From contig CM082576.2 in NCBI GenBank assembly GCA_040954595.2, positions 20,584,001 to 20,648,000 of the forward strand: DNA of 64,000 nucleotides, written 5' to 3'. A program made the translations under genes and the position numbers. Below the pieces are notes generated by a model, which saw nothing but the letters and a program-made list of their open reading frames with translations, did no database searches and was not told the origin of the DNA. This document shows positions 57,125 to 64,000 of this stretch, piece by piece. Position 1 is the first letter of the stretch; each line of letters opens with the position of its first letter. This DNA is from Balanoglossus misakiensis (Eukaryota; Hemichordata).

Positions 57125-57240
57125 GAATTGATCAGTGCTAACAACCCGTGTCAAAATGGCAGCACTTGCCAACCCTAACCTCGTGTGGGGCATTGACGTG
57201 CACCTGCCAAGGATGCTATACTGGGAGCGCTGTGAAAATT
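57125..57240 (+). pseudogene. exon E19 (unit C only): EGF-like module with several frameshifts
   Basis: After acceptor gcgtag it reads IDQC. Shifted frames then give NPCQNGSTCQP, TSCGALTCTCQGCYTG and RCEN, with weak donor gtcagt. Three frame changes and a poor donor make it the most decayed module. Unit B lost it by a deletion of about 260 bp, and unit A by a larger one. Confidence 0.62.
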
Positions 57241-57689
57241 GTCAGTCAGTTTCCTTTGTCAAATTAATCAATATGTGTGGGACTGCTATACATGTATATA
57301 AAACAGAATACTGCGATGGAAAATTCTATAACTTAATGTTTCACTGGATATATGACTTAAAGTTAGCAGGATGCAGTGAATTCAACAGAAAGTGTAATTT
57401 CCTCTTGTGTGAGCTCTGTGCGACTGTGCCAATGAAAATCTCACCACAAACAAAAATGACAGGTATACACTGTATATTAGCAGCTTTGTCTCTGTAATAG
57501 CCATAGTGTTTTGAAGTTGAAAACTTGCAAAGTGTGCAGTTTTATTCACACTACAAAGGAAACATTGTTGAAACGGATTATCTGTGTACATTGTCAAACT
57601 GTACACTTGTCGCGAGATTTATTCTCAATTATATTATATCATGCTACCGTCCGCTATTCTGATTGGACGAGAGCTAAATCCAGCGATGC

Positions 57690-58328
57690 TAAAATACTCA
57701 ATAATGCACTGCTGGCAGTGGTAAAACGGGCTTTCTGTTTGCCACATGGGTTTGTTCTTTAGGTTGTTGTATGTGTTTACACTCATCATGTTTATTGTAG
57801 AACCAGGGTCGATCAGTGAGGCAACTGCTGTTTGTTCTATCTTCACTGTTACTTGAGGCCTCCTGCCATTTGATTGTTGTACAGTGAAGCAGTATTCATC
57901 TCCCGAGCTGTCTTCCACTTTATGCACAGCTTTGACAGTTTCATCCTTGTCTACCCTATTTGCCTTGCCTTTTGATCGGTAGCATTTGGCAAAATAGTTA
58001 GGTTTGCCACACTTCCTGCATGACTTGCCTTTAGCTGGACATACTGAGTCATGTGGATAGGTGCCACCACAATAATAACAAGTGGACGGTCCTTTCGCTG
58101 GCTGCTGATGAGCTCTCTTTTGTTTATTTGGTTTCGGGCGTTGGTGGCGCTGTTTTCTGACCGCATTCACAGATGCCGTATCTGCACCATAATTTTGGGT
58201 TTTCTCCTCAATCCCACTAGCCTGAACCTCTGATACCTCAAATGAACAGGCTGTACTCAGTAGATTATCTAGTGTCGTCTCCTCCCGAAGAGCACGACGT
58301 CTGAGACGGGCTGATGTGAATCCTCGTA
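57690..58328 (-). pseudogene. Ty3/Gypsy-like gag-protease remnant, knuckle and protease part (unit C)
   Basis: It carries the basic region, CYYCGG knuckle, CRKCGKPNYFAKC knuckle (His replaced by Tyr) and LIDPGSTINMM. The open frame continues to 58,398 and is out of frame with the upstream capsid part. Nothing of pol follows. Confidence 0.8.
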
Positions 58329-58712
58329 TTATTTGTGATTTGACCTCTTGATCCCTATTGGTGAAGTCACATATGTTTCTGCTAGGCGTTGCAAACAACT
58401 GTGATAGGCATCAATCGATTCGCCGTTGTTTTGTATGGTGTCTCTGAAGATAAATCGTTCGTATTCAATGTTCCGTTTGGGTGAGAAGTATGACCAAAGC
58501 TTTAATTTGGCTGTTTCACAGCTAGTTCCTGTATCTGGTAGAGTATCAAAGAAGTCGGAAACTTCCTCACCTGCCCAGTGCAATAGCAGTGCACGTTGTC
58601 GCTTGTCATCTGTAATGTTGAATGCGACAAATGCGTTTTCTACTCTAGCCATGTACTTTTTCCATCTCGTACTGGTGGTTGTCGGGTCTGAATGAACAGG
58701 AAAACTCGGCAT
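58329..58712 (-). pseudogene. Ty3/Gypsy-like gag, capsid part (unit C)
   Basis: A 127-codon open piece starting MPSFPVHSD, with the LLHWAGEEVSDFFDTL and RFIFRDTIQNNGESID motifs typical of retrotransposon gag capsid regions. It starts 42 bp from the primer-binding-like site. A frameshift separates it from the knuckle part. This segment is absent in A and B. Confidence 0.82.
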
Positions 58713-58740
58713 TGACGGCTAGCTGATTCTCCATGTTCTC

Positions 58741-58756
58741 CGTCCTCGTCGCCAAA
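58741..58756 (-). other. primer-binding-site-like sequence
   Basis: The minus strand reads TTTGGCGACGAGGACG between the LTR-like block and gag, the usual place for a tRNA primer site. In A and B it is altered to TTTGCGACGAGGAC. The matching tRNA is not assigned. Confidence 0.5.
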
Positions 58757-59110
58757 TATAGAATCGTGGGTGGGCAATAATGACAACACGAGACACCAAG
58801 TCCGGCATGTAAGAGTGAGAGTGCCTAGCCTCGTTCACGCACTTTATTCATAATGACCCGAATGTTGCATTACGTCATTTTACAGAATGTATAAAGTATA
58901 GATGCTCACTAGTGTTTGGACACTACAATATACATGTGACTGCAGTGTCTTTCCAATCATGAATTTGCAAGGTGTCCTTCGGAGAAAATCTTCTGATTTT
59001 TTTTTTCTGATTTGCTTTGCATATTTAACTTAATGATCTCATTTGTTGGAATTCCCTGTCTCAAATTTTTGATGATCAGTCTCTGCCCCATTGCTCATCG
59101 TCCCAACTTT
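58757..59110 (-). mobile_element. LTR-like remnant (unit C)
   Basis: Equivalent of 17,905-18,256. It has an internal AATAAA on the minus strand near 58,845. After it, C diverges from A and B and E20/E21 are missing. Confidence 0.5.
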
Positions 59111-59452
59111 CTGATGATATATGGATGATAGATGGGATCAAATCTTTGGTCGTGTATTTGCTACAAATGGTAGGTATTGGTTCGTGATTGAGTCTTTGTG
59201 TTGTATATTTGGGGTGGCAGTGGTATGAGTTTGGATTTATGCCAATCTTTAAGTTAAGTGTTACTTGGGTTGCCGTTGAGCATTGATGGCTTGATAAGTG
59301 GGGCTAGGGTCAATTTTGATTGGGTTTGGATTGTTTGGGCTATGATAGGTTGGGTTATGGCTAGGATTTGTGGTGGGTATAAGGTGTGGTGTAAGAGATG
59401 GAGGCATTATGGGGTCTGGTGAGGTTTTTGTGAAGGAGGCCATGGTGGCTGC
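59111..59452. other. unit-C-specific sequence replacing E20, E21 and spacer
   Basis: It is not found elsewhere in the window. The minus strand encodes a Pro/Asn/Thr-rich stretch fused to the LINE fragment's open frame ([16 protein letters not shown] onward). It may be part of another mobile element; no function is assigned. Confidence 0.4.
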
Positions 59453-61465
59453 AGAATTCAGGGCATGCTGTAGCGGTTGAATGCATGATGATGGTAAACC
59501 ACAGAGTATTGCATTGCAGTAGTCCAGTTTTGATGTGATTAGAGCATGAACCAGCATCTGGCAAACTTCCTTAGTGAGGTAACGGCGAATGTGGCTGATT
59601 TGACGCAGATGGAAGAAAATTGACTTGCAAATTGCATTAATGTGCTTATTGAAAGTGTAATTGTCGTCGAATGTCACACCTATATTCCGTGCAGAATTCA
59701 CAATTTGAACACAACATGATCCAATGCTCATGTGGTTTATGGGACGAGGCGAGCGGTTGAACTGAGACCTTATCAGGAGTACCTCGGGTTTGCCACCATT
59801 TAGTTGAAGTTTATTATGTGTCATCCAGGTTTTTATTTCGTGAACTGCCCTTTCCATCTTGTCTAATGTACTTATGGTGTCTAACTGGAAGAAATATTGG
59901 TATAGTTGGTTGTCATCGGCATATTGGTGAAAATTGATGTTGTGGTGACAAATAAGTTGAGCAAGTGGTTGGATGTAGCTGCAGAACAAAAGTGGGCCAA
60001 GCACTGAACCGTGTGGTACTCCATATTGTAGATATTGAGGTTCTGACATTGTGCCATACAAACTGCTGTCTGTTCTTAAGATATGATGAGAACCATTGTA
60101 GTGGGATGTTGGTGATGCCCAGTTTTGATAATCTTGAGATGATTGTGTCGTGATCTATGGTATCAAACACAGAGGAGAGATCGAGGAGAACCATCAGTAC
60201 ACATTTACCGGCATCCAGTGCCATACAAATATCGTTGTTGACTTTAGTAAGTGCTGTTTCGGTACTGTGATCCTTTCGGTACGCTGACTGCAGTGGTTCT
60301 TGTAGTGAGTTGGTAGTCAAATATGATGTCAGTTGTTGTGCTACAATCTTCCCGATTACTTTTGACAGGAAGGTTAGGTTTGAAACTGGTCTATAGTTCT
60401 TGAAAATGTTTTTGTCGAGCGAAGGTTTCTTGAGTATATTGGTGTGATGACTGCTATTTTAAGTTATTCAGGAACAGTTCCAGTTTTGAGTGACAAATTG
60501 ATAATTGTGGCTATGACAGTGAGCAGATTACCAAGACATTGCTTATCAAGTGCTGTAGGGATGAGATCAAGTATACGTGTTTTAGATGGAGACTGACGTG
60601 TTGGTTATAAGCTGATATGGCTGAGGAGAGGTCATTTGGAGGCTAGGACATTTGATGTATTTTGTCGAGATCATGGCTGAAACTATCAATTGAAATGGCA
60701 GGTACGACGATAAGATATTTGACGTCTACTGTGTGTTGGTTTCGGAAGAGCAAGTTTTGCATTGACAGGATTGTGATCAGAGAGTTCCAAGCAGTCTACA
60801 GAGACACTCTTGATGTTAGACGCAGAGTTAGATAAGATGAGATCAAGAGTATGACCCTTTCTGTGTGTTGGTTGTTGGACCCATTGTTTCAGATTACAGG
60901 CGCTGATGATTCCATTGAATTTCTGTGTTACTGGATTCTTATCATCTTCTAGGTGAATATTGAAATCTCCTACGATGAAGAGATTACTTGAGCAGGTGAC
61001 ATACTTCTCAAGTGTTGTACTGAACTCTTCCATGAACTGTGGTGCGGTGAATTTATTATTAACTGATGGTGGTGGACGGTAGACAAGAATTATTTTCATG
61101 GAAAGTTTCTGGTGAAGAATAGTTGCTTCCGCTGCCTCAAAAGATTTAACAGAGAGAATAGGCTTCCAAGCTGTTTATTTTAGTGCTAGCTTATGAATTT
61201 AAGCTAAGCCTCCACCGATCTTGCAAACCCCAGGTAGATGTTTGACAGCATAGCCTGGTGGTGTACATTCAGCCATTACGTGTTCGTCACCAGATTCCTT
61301 CAACCATGTTTCAGTGAGTACAAGAATATCAATTTCTTTATCTGTGATGTAGTCTGCAATGTCTAATGATTTGCATCTAGCTGAGCGGACATTCCATGTA
61401 GAGAGTAGAAATTCACACGTATTGTGGAAAGGGTGGATCTTGAATACTGCATAGTCACTCTTCAA
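59453..61465 (-). mobile_element. second LINE family, 5' and middle part, decayed (after unit C)
   Basis: In minus-strand order: an APE-endonuclease start (STWNVRSARC, VLTETW) at 61,199-61,465; the YRPPP, VGDFNIHL and LELSDH part at 60,686-61,099; RT motifs LQSAYRKDHSTETA and [14 protein letters not shown] at 59,913-60,320; and [10 protein letters not shown] with QYADD at 59,453-60,061. Frameshifts and stops break it into at least four pieces. Its 3' end is missing, while the copies after A and B retain it. Confidence 0.85.
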
Positions 61466-62423
61466 TAGATATTTAGTGACTCGCTAACTGTTGCGATTCG
61501 TGTGTGTGTAATTTACGTACTTCAAGTTAAATATCGCAACTAGCTGTAATGTTTGACTAGGGGGAGCACCTATACTAATGCGAGTACCAGGGATTGAAAG
61601 TTGCACCTGTATTTTGATCCCTTAGTTACCCTTATAAGTACATTTGTAGTTTAATAACCATAGTTCTATTGCAAACCATTCTTTCCGTAGTTTCTTGTTT
61701 CAAATATTGTAATCTGAATTTATTTTGATGTTTAACAGGTGTGATTATCTGTATTTGCGGCCATTTTGAAAAACAATTGGTTGCCATGGAAACTCTTCAA
61801 CAGATATTTAGTGACTCGCTATCTGAATTTGTTCAGTACACATTAACACACATCTGAGCCAAGTTTGGTGCTTTTATCACAAAATACACAATCGATATGA
61901 AAATTTGGGTTTTGGTGCTCCACTACCTAAGTAACATTAAGGATGTACGTTCAATAAAATGGAAAGTATTGTCATTTTTTTTAATTGTGGATTTTTTTAT
62001 TCTCTTTTGTATGTATAATGAAAATCCGTAATAAAATATAGAGGTCACCGCGCCTGTTTTTGAAATACAGAGCCATGAAATTGGTCGATAATAGAAGAAA
62101 TCTGCTGACTCAGCATTTTTCACCAATGGTTTGTTTGTCTATGGCCAAAATTCTTAATGCAATTTATCTCAAAAAAGAGCGCGGTGACCCCTATATTTTA
62201 TTTGACCAATGAATTTATATTTGCTGGACTGAGCTATGTGTAAAATTTCGAGAAAATGACAATAGTAGAAGTTTGTTTTCTGGCGATTATCAATGTAATC
62301 CTATGGGAAAAAGACCGGACACGCAGTGTTTCCGGTTTATGTTCTGCACGTACATCCTTGATGAAGTTTGCTGGCTAGAGGGCTCCTAAACCTCCTTAAT
62401 ATTTGACGTCTTCACTCCTACAG
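61466..62423. other. spacer before unit D, with the empty MITE site
   Basis: It matches the spacers before B and C but lacks the 427-bp Mutator-like MITE; CAGATATTTAGTGACTCG is uninterrupted at 61,801. No promoter or first exon was seen. Confidence 0.5.
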
Positions 62424-62656
62424 GACTGCGCAGCTGGAAGTTAAAGTTCAGCATGTTCTGAAGCATGCACGCTGTGTCCAGGGGTTTCATGTGTGGAACA
62501 GCCAGCCTCTCATCACCAACACAATGCGGACTGGGATATTTTGCCAACAATGGAAGTATAGACTGTACGCCTTGTCCTGCCCCAGGTATAAGTGCCAATA
62601 TGATGGTATGTCAGAGCCAGAGGTGTGTGAAGATGGATACTACACTAATATAGATG
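62424..62656 (+). pseudogene. exon E1 (unit D): GCC2/GCC3-type module, two frameshifts
   Basis: Same frame changes as B and C. Here the second junction reads CPAPG, and the last codons are TNID instead of TNIN. Confidence 0.68.
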
Positions 62657-62705
62657 GTGAGTCAGCACTTAAAGTTTGGGCATTACTGTGTAATCTTTCA
62701 CTTAA

Positions 62706-63211
62706 AGGCACGTAAGCTGTAACTTTTGGGATAATTTTCATAATTTTTGTTTAAAACTGCACTACCATTAGTCCATGCAGATGAAGGCAGTGAACTATAC
62801 ACAAGCATTATAAACCCTAAATATGAGTGCATATGCAAGTTTTAACCAGATAAATAATAAAGCCTTGCCGCAAGCGATTATGGCCGCCACCGTGGGAAAA
62901 TGCAAGAAACAATGAAAATGTTGCATTTCCGGTTGTGAAACATCATAAACAAAACATGATCTCATCCACTTGAGCTCATGGAAGTAAATGTACACCACTG
63001 AGACATCAGATTTCCATTTTTCATTGCAATATTCCACTTTTTTAAAAATTGCAGGAATTTTCGTTTTTTCTTTAATTTTTGGCCATTGTGTCATAAATAA
63101 GTGTTGAGCTTGATATATTGTCATGAAATATCATTTAATAGACATAATTAAAAGCATATATGAGATTATTTAAAACTTTAATTTTTTTATCCAGTTGCAG
63201 CTTACGTGCCT
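62706..63211. mobile_element. 506-bp inverted-repeat element in unit D intron 1, TTAA target
   Basis: The ends AGGCACGTAAGCTGTAAC and the complement of AGGCACGTAAGCTGCAAC are inverted. TTAA flanks both sides (62,702-62,705 and 63,212-63,215). B and C have a single TTA there. TTAA duplication suggests a piggyBac-type non-autonomous element. Confidence 0.7.
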
Positions 63212-63636
63212 TTAAGGCGGACGATCATCTTATGTGCATGTACGTAATTCTGTGCGTACAAACATTACGTCCAGTCCAAATATTCTGCCAATTTTACATC
63301 CAATGCATTCAAATAGTGGACTGCTTCGCATTCATCCAGTTTTCATGTGCATCGTATAAGTAGACTTTTGTTTTGTCCCGTCTTTTCACCAAATTTGCTC
63401 TTTTCCAAATCTCCGACACAGACTATGATCGTCACGATCTTGTCTGTTGTTAGAACAGCACACTGCCGTATGGCATTGACTGTACACAGTTTCTGTTACC
63501 AATATCTCTGGATTGGCATTTTCCTGTCCTCAATCTTTTGCCAGGGATTTTTGTCTCCCCAACCCGCGTGAGAATCCCACGTCTTTGAAGGTATGACTGT
63601 GACTATAAGATTCTATAAATCTCTGTTTATTTTCAG

Positions 63637-63767
63637 CACAAACATCATGTGCTGATTGCCCAGCTGGTAACCAATGTCCAAATGGTAACACTGTGATTTT
63701 ATGCTCGGCTGGTTATTACAGTTTGGCCTTGGACAAAGGATGTCTCGCTGTACCTCTTGCATAACAG
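63637..63767 (+). pseudogene. exon E2 (unit D), frameshifted
   Basis: Same shift as the other units; YSSALD is YSLALD here. GNQC is as in unit A. Confidence 0.7.
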
Positions 63768-64000
63768 GTAAACTTCTACCCACCCACCTTTATTTCCAAC
63801 ATCAAACATTAGGTCAGGTAATTTACTAACTGAAAAATAGGATGGGATCATTTTCTATTTCTGTATTTAAAATTTACTGATATAATATATGAATGAAAAA
63901 ATGACAATTTTTCCAAATTTGAATAGACCTCTATTTATGAAAATAATTAAAATTTGCACCAAATTTTTACAGTGGTATTAAAAGGTTAACTCGGTGAGTA

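Larger units (their letters stand above)
44956..57240 (+). pseudogene. array unit C: decayed EGF-repeat gene
   Basis: Exons E1-E5 and E7-E19 are present. E6 is deleted as in B. E20 and E21 are missing: after the LTR remnant the sequence switches at about 59,112 to unrelated DNA. This is the only unit with E19. All inherited lesions match A and B, so the unit has no complete reading frame. Confidence 0.75.
38634..58097 (+). repeat. recent tandem duplication, copy 2 (about 19.5 kb)
   Basis: Partner of 17,608-38,633. It is shorter mainly because it lacks the 1.54-kb insertion and the palindrome composite, and it retains E19. Confidence 0.7.
62424..64000 (+). pseudogene. array unit D, start only
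   Basis: E1 and E2 are present with the usual lesions; the window ends in the E2-E3 intron. A 506-bp inverted-repeat element is inserted in intron 1. Confidence 0.7.

Noticed and set aside
59261-60061. A 266-codon minus-strand frame as an intact gene.
   Set aside because: It fuses a truncated LINE RT segment to unrelated Pro/Asn-rich sequence at about 59,452; it is a chance fusion at a rearrangement junction.
1-64000. The three units considered as assembly duplications (haplotypes).
   Set aside because: They differ by distinct indels, exon losses and element insertions, and the tandem junctions are each different; long-read confirmation would still be useful.

Overview
The window is animal (metazoan) nuclear DNA of moderate-to-low GC. 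Evidence: many small phase-1 exons with GT/AG borders encode extracellular cysteine-rich modules, and they sit among LINEs, an LTR-retroelement remnant and numerous short inverted-repeat elements. The mix suggests a marine invertebrate, perhaps an invertebrate deuterostome, but I cannot name the species. No bacterial-type operons, tRNA, rRNA or CRISPR arrays were seen.

The core is a tandem array of one degenerate multi-exon gene on the + strand. One full set of modules, reconstructed by comparing copies, is E1-E6 (ephrin-receptor-like/GCC2-GCC3-type cysteine-rich modules), E7-E20 (one EGF-like module per exon) and E21 (a Tyr-rich tail with stop codon and AATAAA). Unit A covers 5.3-18.7 kb and lacks E1, E11 and E19. 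Unit B covers 23.9-39.7 kb and lacks E6 and E19. Unit C covers 45.0-57.2 kb and lacks E6, E20 and E21. Unit D starts at 62.4 kb and runs off the window after E2. The first 4 kb hold the remnant of a further unit upstream. The EGF modules have eight cysteines instead of six, with spacing C-x4-C-x5-C-x(4,6)-C-x4-C-x-C-x2-C-x5-C; the additional cysteines lie in the C3-C4 loop and at the usual Gly before the last aromatic.

About half of the exons carry a frameshift, an in-frame stop, a lost splice site or an insertion. These lesions are the same in every copy that retains the exon, so the gene was probably inactivated before it was amplified. A recent tandem duplication of about 21 kb (17.6-38.6 kb against 38.6-58.1 kb) explains why the flank after A equals the flank after B, while the flank after C differs.

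Mobile DNA: an intact 1,095-codon LINE (0.3-3.9 kb, minus) inserted into a Ty3/Gypsy-like gag-protease remnant; three 5'-truncated copies of the same LINE at one intron position; a second decayed LINE family between units; gag/LTR remnants before E20; an element inserted in EGF exon E10 with a 7-bp target duplication; a Mutator-like MITE with 130-bp terminal inverted repeats and a 10-bp target duplication; fold-back elements; a TTAA-type MITE in unit D; and a 143-bp near-palindrome found twice. Introns and flanks otherwise show only repeats and simple sequence.
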